A stretch of 64,000 nucleotides of DNA from Pseudomonas syringae. Lineage in GTDB: Bacteria > Pseudomonadota > Gammaproteobacteria > Pseudomonadales > Pseudomonadaceae. Positions 9,152 to 18,600 of this stretch are shown here, one piece after another (the first letter of the stretch is position 1; each line of letters starts with the position of its first letter). The DNA lies in the NCBI RefSeq assembly GCF_023278085.1, contig NZ_CP066265.1:5231001-5295000 (forward strand), given 5' to 3'. The translations under genes and the position numbers were made by a program. The notes beneath the pieces were generated by a model. That model did no database searches and had not been told where the DNA came from. It saw nothing but the letters and a program-made list of their open reading frames with translations.

Positions 9152-9255
9152 ATTGCCTGCGTTTTTTGCTGCCGACAAAACCTGTACGACTCGACATTTT
9201 TCCTGACGCCAGAATAACTGCCCTCCCTGCAGGTGCTCAGCCCCGAATCAGTGAG

Positions 9256-9275
9256 GTATAGCGAAAGGCTTACAC
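9256..9275 (+). promoter_or_regulatory. GacA-like upstream activating box of sRNA copy 2
   Basis: The box GTATAGCGAAAGGCTTACAC differs from the copy 1 box at one base. The -10 (TAAGAT, 9319-9324) begins 63 bp downstream, the same spacing as copy 1. A conserved TTGGCTATTT also occurs 33 bp after the box start in both modules. Confidence 0.65.
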
Positions 9276-9329
9276 GCGATGGAGTCACTTGGCTATTTCC
9301 GGCCTTGTTCACTCTCCGTAAGATTGGAT

Positions 9330-9443
9330 CCATCAAGTGGTGAACAGGAGTTCATCACGATCAAGGATGATCGACCATCGCCTGGGAGGCGGCCGACAGG
9401 GAGTCGGGATGGTCTTGGAAAAACCCGCTTCGGCGGGTTTTTT
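9330..9443 (+). ncRNA. RsmX-like regulatory sRNA, copy 2
   Basis: The second tandem module, about 294 bp downstream of the first. It has the same plan: a TGAAC-AGGA-GTTCA hairpin (9341-9354), GGA motifs throughout (including GGGAGG and GGGAG), and the identical ACCCGC-TTCG-GCGGGT terminator with T-run (9420-9443). The two transcripts align along their whole length but differ at many unpaired positions, while the GGA elements and terminator are kept. This suggests an old duplication under selection. The role is inferred as sequestration of RsmA-type proteins. Confidence 0.75.
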
Positions 9444-9473
9444 ATTGGGCGCGGGAAAGCCGGTTGTAAACGC

Positions 9474-9980
9474 CTACTTGCGTCGCGCTTTCCTCTTGCG
9501 CAGATTCCCACGGTTCTTTTCCAGCGCATCTTGGCGGCGCGCCTCAACATTGCTTTCTTCGCGCTCGAACCTCAAGGCGACGAACTCTGCACGCATTTCC
9601 CGGTGCAGCCTGCTGTTAAGCAGCAACAGACCCAACAGCGGACACAGCAAACCCAGCACGTAGATAAACAGCTGCGCACCCGGACTCTTTGCCGGAAAAT
9701 TGGGCAGCACCGCCAACAGACTCACTACCATCATCGCCACCAGCACCCATACGCCCCAACTACGTCCACGACTGATCATCAAGCCTGCGAACGCGAGCAC
9801 CATCGAAGCACCAATCAGAAACATGGCTTGATAGAGACCGATGTCCGCAACGTCACCAAACCAGACGTAGCTGACCTGAGACGTGGCGATGACCACCGAA
9901 AAAAGAGTCAGGAACATCGAGCCCAGAAAGGAAGGAAAGTAGCGGGCGCGAAAGGCGTAGTAGTTGTGGCGGTCTGTCAT
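9474..9980 (-). CDS. Small polytopic membrane protein, possible immunity protein
   Basis: A 168-residue inner-membrane protein with about four transmembrane helices (around residues 15-35, 50-68, 75-93 and 103-121) and a long, strongly basic cytoplasmic tail ending RKRKARRK. No family is recognised. Its start overlaps the stop of the upstream gene by four bases, so the two are translated together. Small multi-pass membrane proteins beside T6SS clusters often protect against membrane-active effectors; this role is only an inference from position and topology. Confidence 0.6.
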   Translation of the reverse strand: MTDRHNYYAFRARYFPSFLGSMFLTLFSVVIATSQVSYVWFGDVADIGLYQAMFLIGASMVLAFAGLMISRGRSWGVWVLVAMMVVSLLAVLPNFPAKSPGAQLFIYVLGLLCPLLGLLLLNSRLHREMRAEFVALRFEREESNVEARRQDALEKNRGNLRKRKARRK

Positions 9981-10882
9981 TCGGTGATTTCCTCATACAG
10001 ACCAACCGCAAAGGTCTGTACGTAATTGCTTCCAGCCAACCCGACCCCCATGCTCAAGACATCCTGGAGCTGAATGACGGTGGCGGCTTTAAGCTGGGTT
10101 GACGTCAAGCGTGTAGGTAATTCACCGCTTCGTTGTTTTAGTTTCAGTAGCCTGGCGGTCAACTTCGGATTCTGAAGTGTCAGCAGCTCATCGGTCAGCT
10201 GTTTGCGCTGCTGCCGATTGAGCTCTTTAGTGAGGTCGTACCAGCTGCGCCCCGTTGCAGCTTTCCTCGCCTGCATTAATTTATAGGTTGTCAGGCCAGT
10301 GGCACCTACCCCTGCCAAAGAAGCGATGTCCAGCACCGAACTGATGGCGTTGTACCACTCGGAATCATTCAGCTTGTCATTTGCCTCAGGGGAGGATATC
10401 TCGTTGATGGTTCTTGCCAGGCCGATGCCGCATTGCGCTGTACTGGCGGCTGTAGAGGCATAGCCTATGGCGGCGATGACCAGACTGGTGCCACCCGTGA
10501 AAGGCACGGCAGCACCACTACCGAAGACGGCGATCCAGCCCAGAATGGCGCCGCCGCAGGACATCGTGGCGCTGAAGGCTTCATAAAGCAGGCGCGACTC
10601 TCGAGGGTTGGTCTGTACTTCTCTGGCGAATTGCTGCGGTGCTATGTGTTTTTTCGCCTCCCGCAAAATCACCCGCTTGGGTTTGATACTGCAGATCGGC
10701 GTGAATTCTCGAAGGGTTACCACGTTGAAATCGGCATCAATGTAGACAACACCGGCCCCGACGATGCCAGGGTCTGAATCGATGGCGGTGAACAGCCGCT
10801 GAATATTGATTTTGCCTGCAATCTGCTGGCGAGCCAGCACCTGCGAAGGGCTGTTGGTCAGCCCGATCATTGCTTGAGACAT
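9977..10882 (-). CDS. Hypothetical protein with central hydrophobic segments, possible T6SS-linked effector
   Basis: A 301-residue protein of unknown family. The N-terminal 110 residues are soluble. Residues about 125-175 form glycine/alanine-rich hydrophobic segments (ILGWIAVFGSGAAVPFTGG onward) like a membrane-inserting hairpin, and another apolar stretch lies near 205-225. The C-terminal third is Lys/Arg/Leu-rich and helical. The ATG at 10882 is chosen because AAGGAAG sits seven bases upstream; the longer frame to 10948 lacks this. It follows tagQ by 71 bp on the same strand and overlaps the small membrane gene downstream. A pore-forming effector with its immunity protein is plausible but unproven. 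Confidence 0.6.
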   Translation of the reverse strand: MSQAMIGLTNSPSQVLARQQIAGKINIQRLFTAIDSDPGIVGAGVVYIDADFNVVTLREFTPICSIKPKRVILREAKKHIAPQQFAREVQTNPRESRLLYEAFSATMSCGGAILGWIAVFGSGAAVPFTGGTSLVIAAIGYASTAASTAQCGIGLARTINEISSPEANDKLNDSEWYNAISSVLDIASLAGVGATGLTTYKLMQARKAATGRSWYDLTKELNRQQRKQLTDELLTLQNPKLTARLLKLKQRSGELPTRLTSTQLKAATVIQLQDVLSMGVGLAGSNYVQTFAVGLYEEITE

Positions 10883-10953
10883 TGATCTTCCTTGAATCCC
10901 GAAAACTTCACCGACCTCCCGCAGGAGATCGGCGAATCCATACGTCAAAACAC

Positions 10954-11895
10954 TCAGACGTTAGGGCAAGGCACTGGAGCCCAGTCGCTTACATCAGGGC
11001 TTTTGCACATTTTTTCGACTTCGCTTTTGCCGGCGCTCACAACCTGCTGGCTTTCAGCCTGTTTGACCCTGGCCTGTTGCAGCTCTTTCTCGGTACCCAC
11101 CGCTTCTTTTGGCACAGCCGGCAGTTTCACTTTGGCCGGTTGTTTGACTTTGGAGATCTTCTTGGTCGATGTGGCGGCAACAGGTGCCGTCTCGGCATTG
11201 GCAACAACCACGACGTCATTACGCTTCACGCCAACCTGCTGAAGGTCTTTCTCATAAGCCTGGGTGTAGCTGCTCAGGTCTTCGGTGGCGCGGCCGTTGA
11301 CGGCGGCGATCAGATCGTTGGACTCTTTGAGACCTGCAACGATTTCGGCCAGGCGCTTGCGGCCTTCGGTGGCATTGATCTTGTTCGACTTGCGACCTGA
11401 AATCAGGTTGCTGAACTCACGCTGGTAGCAGGTCTGCGAAGCCTTGGCATAAGCAGTGCTGCGGTCGATATCGGCAGCGCTTTTGCTGATATCGGTGGAG
11501 TAGGAAGCGATACGCGCCTTGTCATCGGTGATCTGCTTCTGACGCTCAGTGTAGTAACCCGCTGCGCCGCCCACCAGTGCGCCGCCTGCTGCGCCAATCG
11601 CCACATTCCGTGCGCGCTTGTCCGAATCGCCTGTCAGAGCACCGGCCAGCGCACCACCGACCGCGCCCAACGCAGCGCCGGTAGCGACCGACTTGGTGGT
11701 GTCCGAGTCAGTCTGGCGCAGATGCTGCACAGGCTCGTAGCAAGAAGGGTAATACTCGACCTTGGTGGTCGCGCCGACCTTGGATACCGGCGAACTCGCG
11801 CAACCGGCCAGCAGAACAGCGCTGAAACCGGCAGTCGCCAGCAGCAGCGAACGGCTTTTAGAGGCCGAGACAAACGGTTTACGGGACAAAAGCAT
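10954..11895 (-). CDS. tagQ: T6SS-associated outer-membrane lipoprotein TagQ
   Basis: A 313-residue lipoprotein. The signal peptide ends in a lipobox (SAVLLAGC), followed by a glycine-zipper segment of the form GAALGAVGGALAGALTGD, then a long helical region and a Lys/Pro-rich tail. In P. aeruginosa TagQ is an outer-membrane lipoprotein that retains TagR and takes part in signalling to PpkA. It is the last gene of the left T6SS arm, 86 bp after tagR, matching the known gene order. The start at 11895 is chosen because it puts the signal peptide at the N-terminus. Confidence 0.8.
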   Translation of the reverse strand: MLLSRKPFVSASKSRSLLLATAGFSAVLLAGCASSPVSKVGATTKVEYYPSCYEPVQHLRQTDSDTTKSVATGAALGAVGGALAGALTGDSDKRARNVAIGAAGGALVGGAAGYYTERQKQITDDKARIASYSTDISKSAADIDRSTAYAKASQTCYQREFSNLISGRKSNKINATEGRKRLAEIVAGLKESNDLIAAVNGRATEDLSSYTQAYEKDLQQVGVKRNDVVVVANAETAPVAATSTKKISKVKQPAKVKLPAVPKEAVGTEKELQQARVKQAESQQVVSAGKSEVEKMCKSPDVSDWAPVPCPNV

Positions 11896-11981
11896 ATTGG
11901 CATTCTCTTCGTTGGTATTGACTAGCCCGGAGCGGCTTGATGCCACCCGAGTCCCTTCTTTGCTTCCCACACCCCGGTCAG

Positions 11982-13706
11982 TCATTGCTGACTGGCCGAT
12001 GCAAGCAATTGCTTCAAGATCGTTTCCGGGTCGGCCCGCTTTTGCTGGCGGTACTCACCGACATGGCGTACGAACAATGTTGCCCTGGCCACCAGACTCC
12101 TGCCGATGACGGGTTTACGACTGAGCTCTTCTTTGATCCGCTGAAACTGCGCCTGAATCACCGCATCGGTGTAACGCGTGCCGGTTGCCAGGTTGTCGAT
12201 ATAGATCGCCACCGCGCCGTCCAGCGCGCTGCGGCCATTGTCGATCGCGATGCCATACAGCCTGGCGCCGGTTTCGTCCTTGGCCGCAACGGCCTGTTGC
12301 TGGCTTTTCTTCAGATTGGTCAGGCGAATGTTGTAGTTGCTGATGGTCTCGGCCACCAGCGCAGCAGACTGGATCAGGTTGCCAGCGGCCTCCTCGCGCT
12401 GCCGGGCAATCAGCGAGACGTTGCGTTTGAGTTCTTCGTTGACCAGCCCCAGCTCGGCTTGCAGACGAGGGTCGGCACTGGCTGCAATGATGCTGTCCAG
12501 ACGTTTGGTCGGATCATCGGTGTCGGTAATGTCATCCGTCAGCGCCGCCAGACGGCCTTCCTTCTGCCATTGATCGAACAGTTCCTTGTAACGTGAACGC
12601 GGCGCGGACAGCGCACCAATGGCGACCCGAAAGCCTGTGGTTTCATTGTTTTGCTCGGTGCCGTCGGCGGCGAACAGCGGGTACTCGCGACGCATGCCGG
12701 TGAACAGCGTGCCCTCGCCTTCCAGGTAATTCCCGCCCTTGGCCACAAAACCGCCATAAGCCCCCTGGCGACGCCCGGCGTGGACCAACTGGAACGACTC
12801 CTGGACCATTTCCGCCGCATTGCCTATCACGTCGAACATGCCGATGGGGTTGGGCAGTTTCGTCCCCACAGGCATCAACCGTGCTGCCTGCCCGGTCCCG
12901 CCAGCAACCTGGTTGAACACCGCCCAATCGGCCAGAGGGCCGTCACCCTCGCTGCCCTCGATACGGCGTGGAAACAGACGTCCATCCATGTCCTGGCGAC
13001 TGACGGCTTGCGCGCCGCGTGCAGCAAACTCCCACTCGACCTCGGTCGGCAGGCGGACAAAACCGACGCCGCCGTCTTCTGCGTCGGTACCGCGCCCGCT
13101 GACCGGCAGCAGATCCCGGTGATTTTTCAGCAGCCAGGCGCTGTACACCGCACCAAAGCGCTCAGCCTCGAAGCGCGACAGCTTGACCTTGGGCAAGCGC
13201 CCCGCCATGCCCGGCGGAACATCACAGGCGGGCGGGGCTTCGCCGCTGGCGAGGGACTGAGCCTGAGACATGACCTGCGCATACTGCCGCGCGGTGACTT
13301 CGTATTTGCCGATGAAGTACATCATCGGTTTGAGTGGTGTTCCGGCATCGGTTTTCGGCAGCAGCGGGCCGATGACCTTGCGCCAGTCGCCGGGCAGGTC
13401 CTTTAGCGTGAACTGCCCATTGATGAAGTCGCGGCGATAGCCGGAAATGAACGATTGTTTGTAGCCCGCCTCGCCTTCGCTGAACGGATAGCCGAGGTTG
13501 ATCTCGCGGTCGTCCAGGCTGCCCTGAGCCAGGATGTACACGTAACGGAAAACCATTTCGCCGTCACATGGCAACGGCAGGCTGATGTCGTCCGCCAAGG
13601 GTTTGGGGTTATCCAGCGTGTCGTTGTCATCCGCAAAGGCGCTGAACGACGATACACACAGCGAAGCGATCGCCAGCATCAGGGCAGCTCTGCGCAACTC
13701 AAACAT
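11982..13706 (-). CDS. tagR: T6SS-associated SUMF1/FGE-domain protein TagR
   Basis: A 574-residue exported protein: signal peptide (FELRRAALMLAIASLCVSSF, cleaved after AFA), then a formylglycine-generating-enzyme-like (SUMF1) domain around residues 85-385 (KYEVTARQYAQVM, RLPTEVEWEFAARG, GNAAEMVQES, KGGNYLEGEG, TTGFRVAIG), and a C-terminal helical region. TagR is a periplasmic activator upstream of the PpkA kinase in the T6SS threonine-phosphorylation pathway. The catalytic cysteine pair of true FGE enzymes is not evident, consistent with a sensory role. Its start overlaps the tagS stop by eight bases. Confidence 0.87.
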   Translation of the reverse strand: MFELRRAALMLAIASLCVSSFSAFADDNDTLDNPKPLADDISLPLPCDGEMVFRYVYILAQGSLDDREINLGYPFSEGEAGYKQSFISGYRRDFINGQFTLKDLPGDWRKVIGPLLPKTDAGTPLKPMMYFIGKYEVTARQYAQVMSQAQSLASGEAPPACDVPPGMAGRLPKVKLSRFEAERFGAVYSAWLLKNHRDLLPVSGRGTDAEDGGVGFVRLPTEVEWEFAARGAQAVSRQDMDGRLFPRRIEGSEGDGPLADWAVFNQVAGGTGQAARLMPVGTKLPNPIGMFDVIGNAAEMVQESFQLVHAGRRQGAYGGFVAKGGNYLEGEGTLFTGMRREYPLFAADGTEQNNETTGFRVAIGALSAPRSRYKELFDQWQKEGRLAALTDDITDTDDPTKRLDSIIAASADPRLQAELGLVNEELKRNVSLIARQREEAAGNLIQSAALVAETISNYNIRLTNLKKSQQQAVAAKDETGARLYGIAIDNGRSALDGAVAIYIDNLATGTRYTDAVIQAQFQRIKEELSRKPVIGRSLVARATLFVRHVGEYRQQKRADPETILKQLLASASQQ

Positions 13707-14892
13707 CTCTGATTCCTTCCGAAGCTTCGATTCGGGCCACATGCAGGCCGCCGAGCGCGGCAGCAACGGCACTGGCGCCCAGCACGGCAAACAGGGCCAC
13801 GAGGTAATGACGGGGGAGCAGATGGCTGGCGTACTCGCCGGCCACCTGCACGAACAGACGATTCAGGCCCAGCTCGGCTGCGCCATACAACGCAGCGGCG
13901 ACCAGCGCGGCCAGTGCGCCGCTGTAAACAGCCTGCAAGACCACGAACAACAGCAATGCGCCGGTGCTGAAACCCAACAGGCGCAGCACTGAAAGCTCAC
14001 GGCGTTTGCGCTCGACCGAGGCCAGAGCCCCCGCAAAGATCGCTGCGCACGCGCCGGCAAGGGCCAGACCGGCGATGATCCAGAACACGATTGAAAGGTT
14101 GCGGCTCAGCGACTGAACCTGGGCAATGGCTTGCGACTGGGTTGAAACCAGCAGGCCACTGTCGGCAAAGTAGCGACGCAATGTTTCGACATCATTCAGG
14201 TTTCGCGCATACAACCGGAAGGCCGGATAGATACGTTGCGCTTCAGGGGCCGACTCACCCAGCCAGCCCAAGGCAGGTACAGCGCGGCCATCGCGATAAT
14301 CTTCAGCGGCTTGCAACAGCCCCAATGACGCGAACAATGCGTCTCGTTGAAACGCTTCCAGCGGGAGCACTGCCAAGACGCGTAATCGAGTGCGTTGCGC
14401 CTGAAGCACGCCTGAAACCTGACGGGTGAACGCGGCGTCAAGCCAGTCACCTGCCTGGGCACTGAGTTTTTCTGCGGCGGTTCTGCTCAACACCACGCTG
14501 TCCAGCCCCTGAGGTGAAGGCAGGGCACTCAACAGCGGGTCGCCATTTGCAGTCGGAATCATCTCGACGTTGAGCATCTGGTTATTCAGCGACAGATCAG
14601 CGGTTGCAGCTATCTGCCGGGTTCTGGGCAGTGCAAAGCTGACGTCGGGCCGCATGGCCAGGCTGCGAATGAATTGCGTGGTGAAACGACCGCCGCCCAG
14701 CGGAATGACCTCGCGCACGGCCGGGTCCTGTTCCAGACGCTCGGTGAGGCTGCCGATCAAGCCGAACTTGAGGCCGAACAACACCAGCAAGGGCGCGATC
14801 ACCGCGACCAGTGCCAGCACGTTGCAGGCTGACAGCCTGCTTTCGCTGCGGTAATCCTGCCAGGCCAGGCTGGCGATGAGAGGCACGCGCAT
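13699..14892 (-). CDS. tagS: T6SS-associated ABC transporter permease TagS
   Basis: A 397-residue FtsX/MacB-type permease. One N-terminal helix (about residues 22-45) is followed by a large periplasmic domain (about 46-265) and three C-terminal helices (about 265-290, 305-340 and 360-385). With TagT it forms an inner-membrane ABC complex that relays the TagQ/TagR signal toward PpkA rather than clearly transporting a substrate. It shares one base with the tagT stop (TGATG arrangement). Confidence 0.85.
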   Translation of the reverse strand: MRVPLIASLAWQDYRSESRLSACNVLALVAVIAPLLVLFGLKFGLIGSLTERLEQDPAVREVIPLGGGRFTTQFIRSLAMRPDVSFALPRTRQIAATADLSLNNQMLNVEMIPTANGDPLLSALPSPQGLDSVVLSRTAAEKLSAQAGDWLDAAFTRQVSGVLQAQRTRLRVLAVLPLEAFQRDALFASLGLLQAAEDYRDGRAVPALGWLGESAPEAQRIYPAFRLYARNLNDVETLRRYFADSGLLVSTQSQAIAQVQSLSRNLSIVFWIIAGLALAGACAAIFAGALASVERKRRELSVLRLLGFSTGALLLFVVLQAVYSGALAALVAAALYGAAELGLNRLFVQVAGEYASHLLPRHYLVALFAVLGASAVAAALGGLHVARIEASEGIRDV

Positions 14893-15608
14893 CAGCTCGG
14901 TTCTCCCAGCGTTGCGGTCACGCCGCCGTCGGCATCACGTCGACACTCGATGCGCAGCACTGCAAGCCCGGCGCTGCGGGCAAGCGCTTCGTCGTGGGTT
15001 GCAATCAGGCAGCAGGCATTCTGTTTCTTTGCCTGTTCGAGCAGTAACTGCATGACCCGGCCTGCATTGAGCGGGTCGAGCGCAGCGGTGGGTTCGTCGG
15101 CCAGCAGCAGTTGTGGCGAATGCGCGAGCGCCCTCGCACAACTCACGCGCTGGCGTTGCCCGACCGAAAGTGCCGCAGGTTTCTTGCGCAGTTGATCGCT
15201 GATTTCCAGTTGCTCGGCCAGTTGCCTGACCGTGCCGTCGTCGGCCAGGCCCAGCAGCCTGCGCGACAGTTCGATATTGCCCTGCACATCCAGGTAACCC
15301 AGCAGCCCGCCGGTTTGCAGTACATAGCCAAGATGCCGACTGCGCAGATCGGCCAACTGTTTCTGCAGACCTTCGCGCCACAGACTGCCGATGTCGTACT
15401 CGCCTGCGGGGGTCGAAAAGTCGAAGCGCTGTGTCCGGTCCGGAACCGACACCAGCGCGAGAATATCCAGCAGGGTACTTTTGCCACAGCCACTAGGCCC
15501 GACCAGCGCATATTGCTGCCCGGCCCTGAGCTCCAGGCGCGGAATTACCAGGCTGTAGCGCTGACTGCCCTGCCCTCGGGCCTTGTGTACCTCGCGCAGA
15601 CTCAACAT
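14892..15608 (-). CDS. tagT: T6SS-associated ABC transporter ATP-binding protein TagT
   Basis: A 238-residue ABC ATPase: Walker A GPSGCGKST (37-45), Q-loop region YVLQTGGLLGYL, signature ALSVGQRQRV, Walker B LLLADEPTAALD, and H-loop IATHDEAL. It partners the TagS permease. The ABC signature reads LSVGQ, where the usual form is LSGGQ, so one conserved glycine is replaced by valine. ATP hydrolysis could still occur. The start overlaps the ppkA stop by one base (TAATG). Confidence 0.87.
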   Translation of the reverse strand: MLSLREVHKARGQGSQRYSLVIPRLELRAGQQYALVGPSGCGKSTLLDILALVSVPDRTQRFDFSTPAGEYDIGSLWREGLQKQLADLRSRHLGYVLQTGGLLGYLDVQGNIELSRRLLGLADDGTVRQLAEQLEISDQLRKKPAALSVGQRQRVSCARALAHSPQLLLADEPTAALDPLNAGRVMQLLLEQAKKQNACCLIATHDEALARSAGLAVLRIECRRDADGGVTATLGEPS

Positions 15609-18600
15609 TACGGCAGCGTCGACAATGGAACGCGGTACAACGCGTCGCCGGGCTCGGCATCACCGAAACGCACCCAGTTGGCCAGGTCGTTATGGAAGGT
15701 TTCATAAAGGCGGATTTTCGAGTCCAGCTCGTCGATGAAATCTTCCTGCTCGGCCACACTCAACGACAGCCACAGGTCCTGAGTCATGTTCAGCGATTTG
15801 CTGCGATACGGCAGGCCTTCCAGGTACTCACCCAGAATGCCGCCTTCAGTCAGATTCCCGCCCTTGCGCAGGGCTGACGGATCACGACTCATGTAGGCAC
15901 TGGCGCTGGCGATTTCCTGAAAGAAGTCCTTGGGCGAAGTCTGGGTCTTGCGCGCGGCGTCCACGATCAGTTTGAGCGACTGCTGCAAGTCATTGAGCTG
16001 CAATTTGGTCAACATCACACACACCTGAAATGCCGGAAGCTTCAGGTTGGTGACATCCCGGTCGGCCGTCCAGGCGCTGACCAGTTGCGGTGCCTGGCTG
16101 GCTGATTTACGCCCCAGAAAATCCATGTGCATGGCGTAACCGACCGCCGCAGATTTCTCGGCAATACTCGGTGCAGCAGTGAGGACCGGCACCGCTTGCG
16201 AAGGGTTACTGCGGACCTGATGCACAAGGTCGGCAAACACTGAACCGATCTCGTCGACGCGCGCGCCGAACTGGCGCACATCGCCGCCCGCTACCGGGAT
16301 GTAAAGGTTGCCGATCTGCGGGTTCGCATCGGCAGTCAGCGTCCGGTATTGCTGCTCGGCAGACGCATGGTTTTTCTTGCCTGCATCGGTACGCAGGTGC
16401 AGGGCAAAAATTTTGATCTGCTTGCCAAGCGCCGCCTGCCGCACCTCGGCTTCGTTCATCTGGGTACTGCTCAGCGGATCGCTCTTGCGCAGCGAACCGG
16501 CGTCGCTGACCAACAGAATCAGCCGGCCGCCATAGCCCGACCAGTCCATGTCGTTGACCGCCTGCATCACGCCGGCGAAGGAATCCTCGTTGAACGCATG
16601 GCTGGAGACCGAGGTAGCCTTGACCTGCGCGGCCAGTTCCATGAAGCGTTGCGGGTCACGGCCCTGGTCCAGCGTGACCAGGGTTTTGGTCAGGTATTCG
16701 AGCCCCGGGGTTTTGCTGATGTTGTTGCGAAAACCCACCAGACCGAAACTGACGCTGTCCAGCTCGCCGCGCTGGGCGATTTTTTCCTGCAAGCCATGCA
16801 CCACCTCGCGAACCTGATCGATGTAGGGCTGCATCGACACCGAGGTGTCCACCACCAGCACCACTGCAGTGCGGAAGGCGTCGGCGCTTTGAGCCGTTCT
16901 GACGTCATTGCCTGCAGTCTTTTGCGGCAGGTTGCCCGGATCGATCGACGCCACGTTCAACAGTTGAACCGGCTGACCGTTTTCATCGAAGCTCTCCTGC
17001 GATGCGAAAATCGGCAGCAGATAGAATTGTTCCTGGGGAACCGCGCTGGCGGTGGGCTCCAGAGCCAGCACCTGAGTATTGTCTTCGGCGTGTTTCTGAG
17101 CATCGAGCAGCAGCTTTTTGGCCGCCGCAGGGTCAGCAATGAGCTTTTCCAGTTGCTCGGGCTGGCGCACGAACATCACGGGGGCCCGTCCGGAGCGCTC
17201 GGTGAATTTCAACACAAGGCTCTGCTTCCAGTCGCTGACCTGCTCGGCGGGCAACCAGCCCTCGCTGCGCCCGTCACTGGCTGCGCCGACCCGTAACCAC
17301 GGGCTGCCGTTGACGGTCTGGCGCTGATAAACGTACAACACGGAAAACGCTGGCAACGCCTGCCCGCCCGCAGCGCCGGGTTCACTGGCATAGCGCGCGC
17401 CAGGCTTGCTCAACACGCGCTGAAACAGCGTCTTCTTGCCCGGCATCAGCAAGGGTCGCTGACCACCGTCGCTATCGGTCGATGCGGAGGAAGGCTGTGC
17501 CTGAACCGCTGGCTGTGCCGCAGCCGCCGACGGAGCCGTTGCTGGCGGCATGGATTGCGCCGTGGTGTCTCGCATATCGGCATCACGCCCGTCGCCACGT
17601 AAAAACCAGTAACCACCGGCTCCGATCACCGCAGCAATCGCAACGGCGAGCAAGGCCAACGGCAACACACGACGCTTTTCCGGCGGCGCGGTCTTGCTCA
17701 GTGTCAGCTCCGGCGGCGGAGTAGAAACGGGCGCGGTCACCGGCGGCGGGCTGCCCGGAATATCGATGGACACCGGCGTCAGGCCGGCAAGCTCATCACG
17801 CGGCGCGTCGGGCTTGAGCAACGGCTGAAACACCGTGCGCTCCGTATCGTCGAGCCCCAGCTTGTCCAGCGCGACCAGCAAGGCCTTGGCATCCGGAAAG
17901 CGCTCGGCCGGATTCTTGGCCAGCAGACGGGTGAGAATGTCCTGATAGCGGCCGTGGTGCACCGGCAACTCGGGCAGCGGTTCGGTGAGATGCGCCAGCG
18001 CAGTGGAAAGCGCGTCGATACCGTTGTAGGGCAGCTTGCCGACGAGGATTTCGTACAGCACCACACCCAGCGCATACAGGTCAGCGCGGCCATCGATATC
18101 CTGACCACGGGCCTGCTCCGGGCTCATGTAACTGGGGGTACCGACAGCAAAGCCGGCCTGCGTGAACTGAGTGCGATCATCCAGCGACTTGGCGATGCCG
18201 AAGTCCGACAGTACGGCGTTGCCGTCGGCACGAAACAGAATGTTGGCGGGCTTGACGTCCCGGTGCACCAGGCCCTGATCATGGGCATAACCCAGCGCAG
18301 AGGCGATCTGCCGGACGTACAGCAAACCCTGCTCGGCACTCAGGCCTGACGCAATGCGCTCTTTGAGGGTGCCGTTGGGCAGGAACTCCATGGCCATGTA
18401 ATACAGGTCATCGACGTTGCCGATGTCGTGGATAGTGACGGTATGCGGGTGTGACAGGCGCGCCAGCGTGCGGCCCTCACGCAGAAAACGCTCGCAGAAA
18501 CTCGGATCGGCAGCCAGCGTGGCGGCCATCACCTTGAGCGCCACTTTGCGTTCGAGCGAACGCTGGGTAGCCAGGTAGACAGTCGCCATGGCGCCTTCGC

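Noticed and set aside
9046..10025. Plus-strand open frames across the sRNA modules and the opposite-strand membrane gene
   Set aside because: They run through both terminators and antisense to a better-supported gene, with no coding signature.
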